Shown: piece after piece, positions 1-10,386 of the stretch
Layout: every line of letters begins with the position of its first letter
How positions within the stretch are numbered: the stretch's first letter is position 1
Source of the DNA: Pseudomonas sp. AL03
GTDB taxonomy: Bacteria > Pseudomonadota > Gammaproteobacteria > Pseudomonadales > Pseudomonadaceae
Length of the DNA stretch: 64,000 nt
Assembly: GCF_029960815.1 (NCBI RefSeq)
Contig: NZ_JASBRE010000006.1
Location: 1-64,000, forward strand
Reading direction: 5' to 3'
The notes under the pieces: generated by a model
Databases searched by the model: none
What the model saw: only the letters and a program-made list of their open reading frames with translations
Told to the model about the DNA's origin: nothing
Position numbers and translations under genes: made by a program

Positions 1-2
1 GA

Positions 3-257
3 GGTTGGCCTTTAACCATCTTGTGGGAAGGTTTCTGCGGGATCTTCATTTTCAACACGCTGCTGATCGACGTCCTTGAACGGTGGAAACTGAACCCGCC
101 GCCAGACCTGTCCTATCCCGACATCATCGAATGGTCAAAACCATTACCCCCCGAGCAGTGGGCCAAACGCTCTCCAGAGCTGGAAGAAGCCATAGCCAAA
201 CGCGAGGCTGAACTGGCCGCACAGGCGGAACAAGCGTTGCTTATGGAACAGTCTTAG
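3..257 (+). CDS. hypothetical protein, 5'-truncated by window edge
   Basis: The reading frame is open from the first complete codon at base 3 to the TAG at 255-257, so the gene probably starts outside the window. An internal TTG at 21 is a possible but unconvincing start. The visible part has a hydrophobic stretch (about residues 5-20), then a Pro-rich segment and a charged helix rich in Glu, Ala and Lys at the C-terminus. I do not recognise the family. It ends 8 bp before the zinc-ribbon gene on the same strand, so the two may be co-transcribed. Coding status is likely but not certain. Confidence 0.5.
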   Translation, partial: GWPLTILWEGFCGIFIFNTLLIDVLERWKLNPPPDLSYPDIIEWSKPLPPEQWAKRSPELEEAIAKREAELAAQAEQALLMEQS

Positions 258-265
258 AAACTGTA

Positions 266-1222
266 ATGTCTCAACTTCCCTCACTACCAACTCCCGGACA
301 CGGCGAACTACCGGACTACGACGTATGCCTCCCGGCGAACCTGCGTCCCGACGCCGATCGTTTGATTCGCTATCTGCACGAATTGCCGCATCGGCGAGTG
401 AAGTACTGCCCCTGGTGTGGCAACACCAACGTGACCCTGCAAAATCATTCGGCTCTACAACGGCTCCCGCGTTACTACTGCGGTTCCTGTCGCAAGAGTT
501 GCAACAGCTTGAGCGATTCGCCCTTTGCACACATGCGCCGGATGGACCTGTGGTCAACGTTTGCCGTGTACCTGCTGGCCGGGTGGTCCAGCGTCCAGAT
601 CGCGCCTCGTTTGGGGGTGAACCACAAGGTCTACTTCAGCTGGGGGCAGGCGGTTCGAGAGGTGATGGCTGAGGAGTGTCCTGATTTGCATCAGTGGTGG
701 ACGACACGCCATTACCGGGAAAACCTGCAACCACCCGACCACATTGCAGCGCAACAGCAAGCGGTCATCACTTGGATTGAAACGACGCTGAACGCACAGC
801 TCGCGACGTGCCCAAGGTGTGGGGGAACGCGGACCTATCGAATTAAAGGCATTCGCCCGAAGTTCAAGTGCGATCCCTGCGTGACCTGCTTTTCCATTCT
901 GTCCGGGACACCGCTGGTCGGGATGATTCGACCTGAACTCTGGGTCGATTTCGTGAAAGGGGTGATGGATGGCCAAAGTATTCCGGACCTTAAACGGCGC
1001 TCAGGGCTGGGCATGGGCGGCAGTACACGCTGGCGTGAGCAGTTTTTGTTGTTGATTGAAACGTTGGGGCACCCTGAACTGTTGCAATGGATCACCTGGA
1101 TGCGCAGTCGTCGTAATAACGAAGCGGTCAGTTTTGTGCGTCAGGGTGGTCACCTGGACAAGGCAACGCGCTCTATTTATCCGCAAGGAACGCGTAAAGG
1201 CAGGTTTGTTTCCCAAAAGTAG
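266..1222 (+). CDS. duplicated zinc-ribbon/HTH protein (DUF746-like)
   Basis: The 318-aa protein consists of two copies of one unit. Unit 1 (about residues 46-135) has CPWC then CGSC, and unit 2 (about 180-265) has CPRC then CDPC. Each four-cysteine zinc ribbon is followed by a helical segment with a conserved 'DLW' or 'ELW' and a helix-turn-helix-like stretch. This matches what I know of DUF746 proteins of Pseudomonas and relatives, and resembles the N-terminal DNA-binding part of IS1 InsA/IS1595-type transposases. No DDE catalytic domain is visible, so it is more likely a DNA-binding protein derived from a transposase than an active one. The ATG at 266 lacks a strong ribosome-binding site. 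Function unknown. Confidence 0.7.
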   Translation: MSQLPSLPTPGHGELPDYDVCLPANLRPDADRLIRYLHELPHRRVKYCPWCGNTNVTLQNHSALQRLPRYYCGSCRKSCNSLSDSPFAHMRRMDLWSTFAVYLLAGWSSVQIAPRLGVNHKVYFSWGQAVREVMAEECPDLHQWWTTRHYRENLQPPDHIAAQQQAVITWIETTLNAQLATCPRCGGTRTYRIKGIRPKFKCDPCVTCFSILSGTPLVGMIRPELWVDFVKGVMDGQSIPDLKRRSGLGMGGSTRWREQFLLLIETLGHPELLQWITWMRSRRNNEAVSFVRQGGHLDKATRSIYPQGTRKGRFVSQK

Positions 1223-1587
1223 GCGCCGCGAAGGCTGCGATCTTTTGATTTTTTTCATGTCTGCAATACGTGTAGGACTGCTCCCATTGTGGCGAGGGGA
1301 CCTGCCCTCCTTGGGCTGCGAAGCAGCCCCAAACCCTGCCACCGCATTCCTGCTGACATACCGCACCGCCCGACTTACGACGGCTGCGCCGCCGAACGGG
1401 GCGGCCACTCCATCGCCACAATGACGTGCTTGGTCCTACACCCCGGTTGCAGCCGCCAAAGTCGCCGCTTATAGTTCGCCACGTCGCCGACAACAGTCAG
1501 CGATAGGGTTTCGCAGCCCTTACGATACGTGTAACCGAGCATCATAAAAGCAACGACGGTCGCATCAGCGCTCGTAGTCCGTTTTAT
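1223..1587. repeat. repeat-rich intergenic region with REP-like fragments
   Basis: No convincing gene. Bases 1229-1254 carry the 'GCTGCGATCTTTTGAT' fragment seen near other palindromes in the window (2075-2092; 10272-10280 and 10309-10322). Bases 1266-1331 contain a 'TGTGGCGAGGGGACC'-type REP half site and a short hairpin (GGGCTGCGAAGCAGCCC, 1313-1329). A minus-strand frame at 1375-1665 is open but runs through the structured element that follows; I treat it as spurious. Confidence 0.45.
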
Positions 1588-1666
1588 GGTGGTTGTGTGT
1601 GGGAGACCTTCGGGTCTGCCGGGTTCCTCGTATCCTCGGTCTGCGAACCCGCACACAGCTACCACC
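1588..1666 (+). ncRNA. candidate three-way-junction RNA upstream of DUF6124 gene
   Basis: An outer stem pairs GGTGGT... at 1588-1601 with CACAC...ACCACC at 1652-1666. Inside it are a perfect hairpin AGACC-UUCG-GGUCU (1604-1617), with the stable C(UUCG)G tetraloop on the plus strand, and a second stem GGGTTC (1621-1626) with GAACCC (1645-1650). The element ends 58 bp before the ATG of the small DUF6124-type gene. I recall similar sequence in front of such genes in other Pseudomonas, but cannot name a described RNA family. It could be a cis-regulatory leader, a small RNA or a mobile repeat. Confidence 0.45.
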
Positions 1667-1724
1667 CCATTCGTTTCGCAGCGAACGGAAGTAGCTCTTC
1701 TTTTAGATTCGAGGAGTTTTACTT

Positions 1725-2018
1725 ATGCCAATGAATAACCCGCCACGCCGCTTCACCCCCATGTCCCAATTCGCCACCGACTACCCCGTCCTGCTCATCG
1801 ACAGCGACGCCCCGCTACGCGAACTCCACAACTGCGTCAGCGAACGCCTCAATGCCGTCCTCAAATACTTGCATCTGATGGCCTGCACAAGCCTGCCGGA
1901 CTACGCCGAGAACGACATTAACACCGTCACCAACATCGCTCGGATTATGGTCCAGGATATAAGCGATGTATTTCGGGTGATTGAGCAGCGCGGTTTTGAA
2001 ACGCCCAAAAATCAGTAG
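1725..2018 (+). CDS. DUF6124 (DUF3077-like) family small protein
   Basis: A 97-aa, probably all-helical soluble protein with no signal peptide or membrane segment. A good Shine-Dalgarno (GAGGAG, 1711-1716) precedes ATG 1725; a second Met at codon 3 is an alternative start. The pattern of Ala/Ser...ArgLeu...Leu, then Asp...Met/Ile...Asp and Val near the C-terminus resembles the second small gene at 35473, which suggests the two are paralogous. The family is common and multicopy in Pseudomonas; its function is unknown to me. It is followed by a terminator, so it is a single-gene unit. Confidence 0.75.
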   Translation: MPMNNPPRRFTPMSQFATDYPVLLIDSDAPLRELHNCVSERLNAVLKYLHLMACTSLPDYAENDINTVTNIARIMVQDISDVFRVIEQRGFETPKNQ

Positions 2019-2032
2019 CCAATTTTCAGCCA

Positions 2033-2060
2033 TAAAAAACCCGCATTTCTGCGGGTTTCT
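2033..2060 (+). terminator. rho-independent terminator after DUF6124 gene
   Basis: The stem AAACCCGCA / TGCGGGTTT is flanked by an A-run and a T-rich tail. It lies between the DUF6124 gene and the convergent tolC-like gene and may act in both directions. Confidence 0.75.
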
Positions 2061-2092
2061 TGATGCTGTTACAGCGCTGCGATCTTTTAGTT

Positions 2093-3526
2093 TTACGGCC
2101 GCGCTTTGAGCTGATCCGCCGCTGCCTTGGCCAGATCCGGTGGCAAAAAGTCTTTGTCCGGGTTGTAATCAGCCTTGAGATAACGCGCCAGGTCTTGCAA
2201 ATCCCCCGGGTTCAAGGTACCGGCGGCCTGCTTCAAGCGCAGGTTGTCGAGGATGTAGTCGTAGCGCGTGTTGTTGTAGTCGCGCACCGAGGTGTAGAGC
2301 TGACGCTGTGCATCCAGCACGTCGACAATGTTTCGCGTGCCTACCTGATAACCGATTTCGGTCGCTTCCACGGCGCTCTGGTTGGAGATGATCGACTGCT
2401 TGCGCGCTTGCACCTGTTCGACGTCGGTGTTCACCGCGCGGTGCAGGTTGCGGGTGTTTTCTACCACTTGCCGACGCAGGGATTCGCGCTGTTGTTCGGT
2501 TTGATCCAGGCGTGAGTAAGACTCGCGAACCTGTGAAGTGGTCAGGCCGCCGCTGTAGATCGGGATACTCAATTGCAGGGCCAGCGTGCGTTGCTCGACG
2601 TTACCGCCGTAAGGCGTACCGAAGGCGTTCGGGTTGCTGAAACCCAGGGCGTCGTTGTCGCCCTTCTCGTATTTCGCCACGGCATCCAGGGTCGGTGCGT
2701 GACCGGCCTTGCGCTGCTTGAGGGTTTCTTCGGCGGCGCTGACGGCGTAGTTGCTGGCCAACAAATTCAGGTTCTGTTTGGCGGCGGTGTCGACCCAGGA
2801 TTTGGCGTCGTTCGGTGCCGGCGGCAGAATCGGCAACGTGTGGACGATGCCCTGGAGCGAGTTGTACTGACGGTTGGTCAGGGTGATCAACGCTTCAAAC
2901 GCATCATCGACCTGACGCTGCGCGACGATCCGGTTGGCTCGCGCGGTGTCGTAACTGGCTTGGGATTGCAGCACGTCGGTCTTGTCCGAGAGGCCGACGT
3001 CGAAGCGCTCGTTGGACTGGTCGAGCTGTCGCTTGAACGCCGCCTCTTCGGCCTTGGTCGAGGCCAGATTGTCCTGGCTGCGCAGCACGTTGAAGTAGCT
3101 TTCGGCCGTTTGCAGGATCAGGTTCTGCTCGGTCGCCGAGAGTTGCAGTGCAGCCTGTTCGTTGACGTCCTTGGCGGCCTGATACTGGAACCAGCGATCG
3201 GCCCGGAACAATGGCTGGGCCAGCGTCGCCTGATAGGAATGGGCGCTGCGACTGGCAACGGCCGAGGGCTGGTCGATCGAGGTGCGCACGTTGGCCACTT
3301 CGGCACCGCCGGAGAAGTTCGGCAGCAGCCCGGCGCGGGCCTGGGGCACGACTTCTTTCTGCGCGCCGTACTGAGCGCGAGCGGCAGCCAGGTCGGCGTT
3401 GTTGTCCACCGCTTCCTGGTAGACGCTGACCAGATCGGTTTTGGTCGATAAGGGCGCTTCTGCTGCCCAGGCCATTCCGTTGGACGCACAAGACACGGCA
3501 AGGGCCAGTGAGAGTTTGCGCAGCAT
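2093..3526 (-). CDS. tolC: TolC-family outer-membrane channel protein
   Basis: A 477-aa preprotein with a signal peptide (about residues 1-21, cleaved after AWA) and the two repeated alpha-helical halves typical of TolC/OEP channels. Heptad-rich coiled coils, Asn/Gln-rich turns and the late 'YQVGTRNIVDVLDAQRQLY' motif mark the second repeat. TolC forms a trimeric duct through the outer membrane for type I secretion and RND or ABC exporters. No inner-membrane or adaptor partner lies nearby, which is usual for the stand-alone tolC gene found next to thiC in Pseudomonas. The gene is transcribed away from thiC, from the shared 3527-3720 region. The family is secure; its export partners are unknown. 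Confidence 0.93.
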   Translation of the reverse strand: MLRKLSLALAVSCASNGMAWAAEAPLSTKTDLVSVYQEAVDNNADLAAARAQYGAQKEVVPQARAGLLPNFSGGAEVANVRTSIDQPSAVASRSAHSYQATLAQPLFRADRWFQYQAAKDVNEQAALQLSATEQNLILQTAESYFNVLRSQDNLASTKAEEAAFKRQLDQSNERFDVGLSDKTDVLQSQASYDTARANRIVAQRQVDDAFEALITLTNRQYNSLQGIVHTLPILPPAPNDAKSWVDTAAKQNLNLLASNYAVSAAEETLKQRKAGHAPTLDAVAKYEKGDNDALGFSNPNAFGTPYGGNVEQRTLALQLSIPIYSGGLTTSQVRESYSRLDQTEQQRESLRRQVVENTRNLHRAVNTDVEQVQARKQSIISNQSAVEATEIGYQVGTRNIVDVLDAQRQLYTSVRDYNNTRYDYILDNLRLKQAAGTLNPGDLQDLARYLKADYNPDKDFLPPDLAKAAADQLKARP

Positions 3527-3685
3527 GAGGCGATCCCTAAAAAATTACGCTGATAATTTGAGCGCCAAAGGTACGGCGCAGCGCCATACAGCGTCAAGGC
3601 GCGGCACAGCGTAGCGAGTGTAGTGGTGCGCGCGAACGGCAACAATCCGTTAATTGCGCCATTCATCATGGTGTTTACCGCGGTG

Positions 3686-3713
3686 TTGGCGTTCTTTGTC
3701 CGTTGTGTCTAGA
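3686..3713 (+). promoter_or_regulatory. candidate sigma70 promoter for the thiC leader
   Basis: TTGGCG (3686-3691) and TCTAGA (3708-3713) are separated by 16 bp and sit just upstream of the riboswitch. The position fits a start site near 3720; the match to consensus is moderate. Confidence 0.4.
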
Positions 3714-3723
3714 CTGGCCGGGT

Positions 3724-5878
<2,155 letters not shown>

Positions 5879-5887
5879 TCCCGTACT

Positions 5888-5994
5888 GATCGTTCCCACG
5901 CTCTGCGTGGGAATGCCTCTTGTGACGCTCTGCGTCACGCTTTGGGACGCGGAGCGTCCCGGGCTGCATTCCCACGCGGAGCGTGGGAACGATC
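5888..5994. repeat. REP-like palindromic doublet
   Basis: Two nested palindromes: GATCGTTCCCACGCTCTGCG... at the left and its inverse ...CGCGGAGCGTGGGAACGATC at the right, with an inner GTGACGCTC/GGGACGCGGAGCGTCCC pair. The same element recurs at 17696-17829 and, as a half copy, at 62425-62474. It may stabilise the thiC transcript end or reduce read-through into cytX. Confidence 0.85.
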
Positions 5995-6022
5995 ACAACA
6001 AATGTCCCTCTGAGATAACACC

Positions 6023-7315
6023 TTGAGCATTCAACCCAGCACGTATTCCCCTGATATCGCGGTGCCCACCGACAAACGTGTCTTCGGTGGTCGCGATCTG
6101 TTTTCCCTGTGGTTCTCCCTCGGCATCGGCCTGATGGTCCTGCAGACCGGTGCATTGCTCGCGCCAGGTCTGGGTCTGTCCGGCTCGTTGCTGGCCATCT
6201 TCCTCGGCACCCTGGCTGGCGTTCTGTTGCTGGCTGCCGTTGGCGTGATCGGCAGCGACACCGGTCTGTCGTCGATGGCCGCGCTCAAACTCAGCCTCGG
6301 TGCAAAAGGCGCGAGCCTGCCGGCCGTGCTGAACCTGCTGCAACTGATCGGTTGGGGCTCGTTCGAAATCATTGTCATGCGCGACGCCGCCAGTCTGCTC
6401 GGCGCGCGGGCGTTCAGTGAAGGCAGTCTGCTGTCGAATCCGCTGCTCTGGACCGTGTTCTTTGGCGGTTTGGCAACCTTGCTGGCCGTCAGCGGCCCGC
6501 TGACGTTTGTGCGGCAGATCCTGCGCAAGTGGGGCATCTGGCTGCTGCTGGCCGCGTGCATCTGGCTGACCTGGAACCTGTTTGCCAAAGCCGATCTGGC
6601 CGCGTTGTGGGCGCAGGCCGGTGATGATTCGATGTCGTTCGCCGTGGGCTTCGACATTGCCATCGCTATGCCGCTGTCGTGGTTGCCGCTGATTGCCGAC
6701 TACTCACGTTTCGGCAAGCGTGCGAAAAACGTGTTCGGCGGCACGGCGCTGGGCTTCTTTATCGGTAACTTCTGGCTGATGAGTCTCGGTGTGGCTTACA
6801 CCCTGGCGTTTGCGCCGAGCGGTGAAGTGAATGCCTTGCTGTTGGCATTGGCCGGTGCCGGTTTGGGGATTCCGCTGCTGCTGATCCTGCTGGATGAGTC
6901 CGAAAAAGCGTTCGCTGACATTCACTCGGCGGCCGTTTCCAGCGGGATTCTGTTGCGCTTGAAAGTCGAGCATCTGGCGCTGGCCATCGGTGTGATCTGC
7001 ATCCTGATCGCCTGTCTGGCGCCATTGGTCCAGTACCAGAACTTCCTGCTGTTGATCGGCTCGGTGTTTGCGCCGCTGTTCGGCGTGGTGTTGGTGGATC
7101 ACTTCATCCTGCGTAAACGCAGTGCTCGCGTGGCGTCAGCCGCATTGCGCTGGCCGGCGCTGCTCGCCTGGTTGGGCGGCGTGAGCACCTATCATTTGCT
7201 GGCTAATCTGTATCCGGACATCGGTGCAACCCTGCCGTCACTGATTCTGGCAGGGCTGCTGCAGCTGGTGCTGGGTCGAGCCTTCAGTTACGGCCAGGAA
7301 ACAGCTCGGGCTTGA
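6023..7315 (+). CDS. cytX: putative hydroxymethylpyrimidine transporter CytX
   Basis: A 430-aa integral membrane protein of the NCS1 nucleobase:cation symporter family with about 12 hydrophobic segments. It includes the helix-breaking 'FSLGIG' near TM1 and a 'DYSRFG' motif (about residues 229-234) typical of NCS1 carriers. CytX proteins are linked to thiamine genes and are thought to import HMP, the pyrimidine precursor. Its position directly after thiC supports that role, and the same TPP riboswitch may control both. The start is TTG at 6023. Its last 32 bp overlap the 3' end of the convergent lipoprotein gene. Confidence 0.88.
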   Translation: MSIQPSTYSPDIAVPTDKRVFGGRDLFSLWFSLGIGLMVLQTGALLAPGLGLSGSLLAIFLGTLAGVLLLAAVGVIGSDTGLSSMAALKLSLGAKGASLPAVLNLLQLIGWGSFEIIVMRDAASLLGARAFSEGSLLSNPLLWTVFFGGLATLLAVSGPLTFVRQILRKWGIWLLLAACIWLTWNLFAKADLAALWAQAGDDSMSFAVGFDIAIAMPLSWLPLIADYSRFGKRAKNVFGGTALGFFIGNFWLMSLGVAYTLAFAPSGEVNALLLALAGAGLGIPLLLILLDESEKAFADIHSAAVSSGILLRLKVEHLALAIGVICILIACLAPLVQYQNFLLLIGSVFAPLFGVVLVDHFILRKRSARVASAALRWPALLAWLGGVSTYHLLANLYPDIGATLPSLILAGLLQLVLGRAFSYGQETARA

Positions 7316-8030
7316 GAATGCCGTTCAGGCGTGGGTAGGGGATTTTCAGTTCGATGTGGCCCAGCGCGTAAGGCGCGATGGTGCTGGTTTCGTACTTGAG
7401 GATCACCCCGCCGTAGGTCAGCGCCACGTTCTGGGTTTTCACGAAGGGCCAGTTCTTCACAAACTCCGGCTCCTGATCGAGCTTGGTGCTGATCAGCCAA
7501 CTGTTGTGCGCCACCTGCGCGGCTTTCCAGAACGCCTCTTCCTGCCCAGGCACCAACATGTCCGACAGTGTCAGCACCTTGTGTTGCTGGCGTGAGTAGT
7601 TGATGAAGCTGCGGCCCGGCGTGCCATGCGCGCCGCCGGTGTCCAGGTAGCTGGAAAATTCGACGATCACCAAGCCGTCATGCTGCTCACGTACCTTGGC
7701 TTGCAGGTAGCTGCTGTAGCGCGGGCCGGCACTGCTCAAAAATTGCTCGCGATACGCTGCCAGCGTCGGCGCCACTGGGGCGTCGGGCGAGGTGCGGGTC
7801 ATTTGCAGCAGGCGTTTTTCGAGGATGCCGTCCAACTGCGGTTCGTCTGGGAAGCGCAGCGTATCAATGTTTACCAACGGGCAATCAGGCGTGGTGCAGC
7901 CAGGTTTCAACTGTTCCGATGCATCGCGGGTGGTTTCCAGCGGCGCCCGGTAGTTGGGTTGGAACAAACTCTGGCACGCGCCCAGAGTCAGGGCGATTGC
8001 GGCCACGGAGGCGATTTTAAAAAGCGACAT
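7284..8030 (-). CDS. DUF3298/RsiV-like lipoprotein
   Basis: A 248-aa lipoprotein: the signal peptide ends in a LGAC lipobox (lipidated Cys19), followed by a soluble domain with 'SYLDTGGAHGTPG', a pattern typical of DUF3298/RsiV-type proteins. In Bacillus, RsiV senses lysozyme, but no sigma factor is next to this gene, so I do not extend that role here. The position corresponds to PA4972 of P. aeruginosa as I recall it. It ends inside the 3' end of cytX (convergent overlap, 32 bp). Confidence 0.8.
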   Translation of the reverse strand: MSLFKIASVAAIALTLGACQSLFQPNYRAPLETTRDASEQLKPGCTTPDCPLVNIDTLRFPDEPQLDGILEKRLLQMTRTSPDAPVAPTLAAYREQFLSSAGPRYSSYLQAKVREQHDGLVIVEFSSYLDTGGAHGTPGRSFINYSRQQHKVLTLSDMLVPGQEEAFWKAAQVAHNSWLISTKLDQEPEFVKNWPFVKTQNVALTYGGVILKYETSTIAPYALGHIELKIPYPRLNGILKPELFPGRN

Positions 8031-8258
8031 GGGCGTCCTTCATAAAACAGGGAAAGGCGAAAAGCTATCCGCTTCGACTCTCAACGAAGCAGTCAGTTCG
8101 CCACTAAGCTAATTAGAGTTGGTTTCGCCCTCACCGTCTATCCCGCTGACTGGAAAGGGGCTGCATCAAACGCCGTGGGCGCGTTAGGATGGCGCGAAGT
8201 CGAGGTTGCAAGTAACAAAAAGGAGCCTCGTAACGGATTTGCAGTAAAGAGGATTGTC

Positions 8259-8876
8259 ATGACAGATTTTGCCAACGCCGTTCCGACCGCCGTTGAGATC
8301 GTTAGGCGCGAAAAGTGCTACGAGGGCTTCTACAAGCTCGATCGCGTGCACTTGCGCCACGAATTGTTCGCCGGTGGCATGAGTCGCGAGATCAATCGTG
8401 AAGTGTTTGTTCGCCACGATGCGGTGTGCGTACTGCCTTACGATCCGCAGCGTGACGAAGTGGTGTTGATCGAGCAGTTTCGCGTCGGCGCCATGGGCAA
8501 AATCGACAATCCATGGCTGATCGAACTGGTCGCTGGTCTGATCGACAAGGATGAAGAACCGGAAGCAGTTGCTCACCGCGAAGCGCAGGAGGAAGCTGGG
8601 CTTGTGTTCGGGGCGCTCTGGCCGATGACCCAGTATTTTCCATCGCCGGGCGGCAGCAATGAATTCGTGCATTTGTACCTGGGGCGCTGCGACAGTACCG
8701 GGGTCGGCGGCCTGCATGGGCTGGAGGAAGAGGCAGAAGATATCCGCGTCACGGTCTGGGCCTTTGAAGATGCCCTGCAGGCCGTACGCGACGGACGAAT
8801 TGCCAACGCGGCCAGCATCATTGCTTTGCAATGGCTTGCTTTGAACCGCGCTGAAGTGAGGGGGTTATGGTCGTAA
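8259..8876 (+). CDS. nudF: ADP-ribose diphosphatase NudF (Nudix hydrolase)
   Basis: A 205-aa Nudix enzyme that splits ADP-ribose into AMP and ribose 5-phosphate. The Nudix box GX5EX7REUXEEXGU is complete at residues 93-115 (Gly93, Glu99, Arg107-Glu108, Glu111-Glu112, Gly114). ATG 8259 is preceded by AAAGAGGA; the open frame extends 28 codons further upstream but without a better signal. It overlaps the next gene by 10 bp, the head of a small nudF - DUF1249 - cpdA - yqiA run that is also linked in E. coli near parE. Confidence 0.95.
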   Translation: MTDFANAVPTAVEIVRREKCYEGFYKLDRVHLRHELFAGGMSREINREVFVRHDAVCVLPYDPQRDEVVLIEQFRVGAMGKIDNPWLIELVAGLIDKDEEPEAVAHREAQEEAGLVFGALWPMTQYFPSPGGSNEFVHLYLGRCDSTGVGGLHGLEEEAEDIRVTVWAFEDALQAVRDGRIANAASIIALQWLALNRAEVRGLWS

Positions 8877-9319
8877 ACAAACTGCGCGATCGCTATCGGG
8901 TCGACCTTGTGGGGTTGCAAGCCTCCTGCGAGGCCAACTACGCGCGCCTGATGCGACTGCTACCGGACATGCGCAACGAGCCGCAGGCGCGGCGCATTGC
9001 CGTGACCCACGGCGACCAGATGCTCGGCGTGTTGGCCCTCGAAGTGCTGCAGGTCTGTCCGTACACCACGACCCTGCAAGTGCGCCAGGAACACAGCCTG
9101 CCGTGGTTGCCGGTGCCGCAACTGGAAGTGCAGGTCTATCACGACGCGTGCATGGCCGAAGTGGTCAGCGCCGAACATGCGCGACGCTTTCGCGGCATCT
9201 ATCCTTACCCGAATGCCTCAATGCATCAGCCGGACGAAAAGGCCCAGCTGAATATGTTCTTGGGCGAATGGCTGAGCCATTGTCTGGCCTGCGGACACGA
9301 GTACGCGGTTGTGCGGTAG
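8867..9319 (+). CDS. DUF1249 family protein (YqiB-like)
   Basis: A 150-aa soluble protein, the usual size for DUF1249/YqiB. Recognisable features are the N-terminal 'CEANYARLMRLLPDM' segment, a central beta-rich part, and 'RGIYPYPNASMHQPDEK' near the C-terminus. The biochemical role is unknown. It starts inside the last codons of nudF (ATG 8867) and is followed by cpdA, the arrangement also found in enterobacteria, where yqiB sits between nudF and cpdA. Confidence 0.88.
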   Translation: MVVNKLRDRYRVDLVGLQASCEANYARLMRLLPDMRNEPQARRIAVTHGDQMLGVLALEVLQVCPYTTTLQVRQEHSLPWLPVPQLEVQVYHDACMAEVVSAEHARRFRGIYPYPNASMHQPDEKAQLNMFLGEWLSHCLACGHEYAVVR

Positions 9320-9424
9320 CGGTAGATGTGAACTGCGTCAGGTTCACAGGTTTCCCCTTTTGATCGTCCCCCAGCATAATTGCGGCACTCATCCAATCCC
9401 GTGATTCAGCCCTGGGAGAACGCC

Positions 9425-10240
9425 TTGCCGAGCGTATCCACATTAACCACCGCCGATTCGGCGTTGCTGGTGCAACTCTCCGACAGTCATCTGTTTGCCG
9501 AGACGGACGGGACGTTGTTGGGCATGAATACGCGCAATAGTCTGCAAAAGGTCATCGAGCTGGTGCGGGTTCAGCAGCCGCAGATTGATCTGATCATCGC
9601 CAGCGGTGATTTGTCTCAGGACGGGACGCTGGAGTCGTATCAGCTGTTTCGCGACCTGACCCGGCAGCTCGATGCGTCGGCGCGCTGGATTCCCGGCAAT
9701 CACGATGAGCCGCAGATCATGGCCGAAGCGGCTGTGCAGAGTGCGTTGCTGGAGCCGGTGGTGGATGTCGGTAACTGGCGCGTCACGTTGCTCGATTCGG
9801 CCGTGCCGGGTTCGGTGCCAGGGTATTTGCAGGATGAGCAGTTGCAGTTGCTGGCCCGTTCGTTGAGTGAGGCGCCGGAGCGGCATCATCTGGTGTGCTT
9901 CCATCATCATCCGGTGTCGATCGGGTGTGCGTGGATGGAGCCGATCGGGTTGCGAAATCCTGAGGCGTTGTTTGCGGTGCTGGACCGGTTTCCGCAGGTT
10001 CGCGCTATTTTGTGGGGGCATGTGCATCAAGAGATCGACCAGGTTCGCAATGGCGTGCGGTTGATCGCTTCGCCTTCGACCTGCATTCAGTTCGAACCGG
10101 GCAGTGATGATTTCAAGGTGAGTGAACAGGCGCCGGGGTATCGGTGGTTGCGGCTGTTGCCGGATGGGCAGATTGAAACGGGCGTGGAGCGCGTGATCGG
10201 GTTCGACTTTCAGGTTGATTACGGCTCCAACGGTTACTGA
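9425..10240 (+). CDS. cpdA: 3',5'-cAMP phosphodiesterase CpdA
   Basis: A 271-aa calcineurin-like metallophosphoesterase that hydrolyses cAMP to AMP and so tunes Vfr/Crp signalling. Metal-binding motifs: Asp20-Ser-His22, GDLSQD with Asp62, GNHDE (91-95), HHHP and GHVH. The best start is TTG 9425, preceded by GGGAGA; it gives the normal N-terminus 15 codons inside the longest open frame. The gene is third in the nudF cluster and is followed by a long palindrome before yqiA. Confidence 0.93.
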   Translation: MPSVSTLTTADSALLVQLSDSHLFAETDGTLLGMNTRNSLQKVIELVRVQQPQIDLIIASGDLSQDGTLESYQLFRDLTRQLDASARWIPGNHDEPQIMAEAAVQSALLEPVVDVGNWRVTLLDSAVPGSVPGYLQDEQLQLLARSLSEAPERHHLVCFHHHPVSIGCAWMEPIGLRNPEALFAVLDRFPQVRAILWGHVHQEIDQVRNGVRLIASPSTCIQFEPGSDDFKVSEQAPGYRWLRLLPDGQIETGVERVIGFDFQVDYGSNGY

Positions 10241-10247
10241 CAAAGCC

Positions 10248-10348
10248 CTGTAGGAGCTGTCGAGTGCAACGAGGCTGCGATCCTTTGACTTTGTTTTAAA
10301 AGCAAGATCAAAAGATCGCAGCCTCGTTGCACTCGACAGCTCCTACAG
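10248..10348. repeat. 101-bp near-perfect inverted repeat
   Basis: The left arm CTGTAGGAGCTGTCGAGTGC... and the right arm ...GCACTCGACAGCTCCTACAG are almost exact inverses of about 35 bp around a T/A-rich centre containing 'GATCAAAAGATC'. This is a common class of Pseudomonas intergenic repeat. It lies between cpdA and yqiA and may act as a terminator or transcript-stabilising hairpin. Confidence 0.85.
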
Positions 10349-10386
10349 TAAGCTGCGCTTCTTTACCCGACGCACAGGGAGCTCAA

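Noticed and set aside
1375..1665. Minus-strand ORF of 96 codons over the repeat region
   Set aside because: It runs antisense through the structured RNA-like element, has no ribosome-binding site I can see and no recognisable domain; openness is explained by the GC-rich repeat.
5888..5994. Palindromic array considered as a CRISPR or integron-like repeat
   Set aside because: Inverted, not regularly spaced direct repeats; no unique spacers and no cas genes. It is a REP-like doublet.
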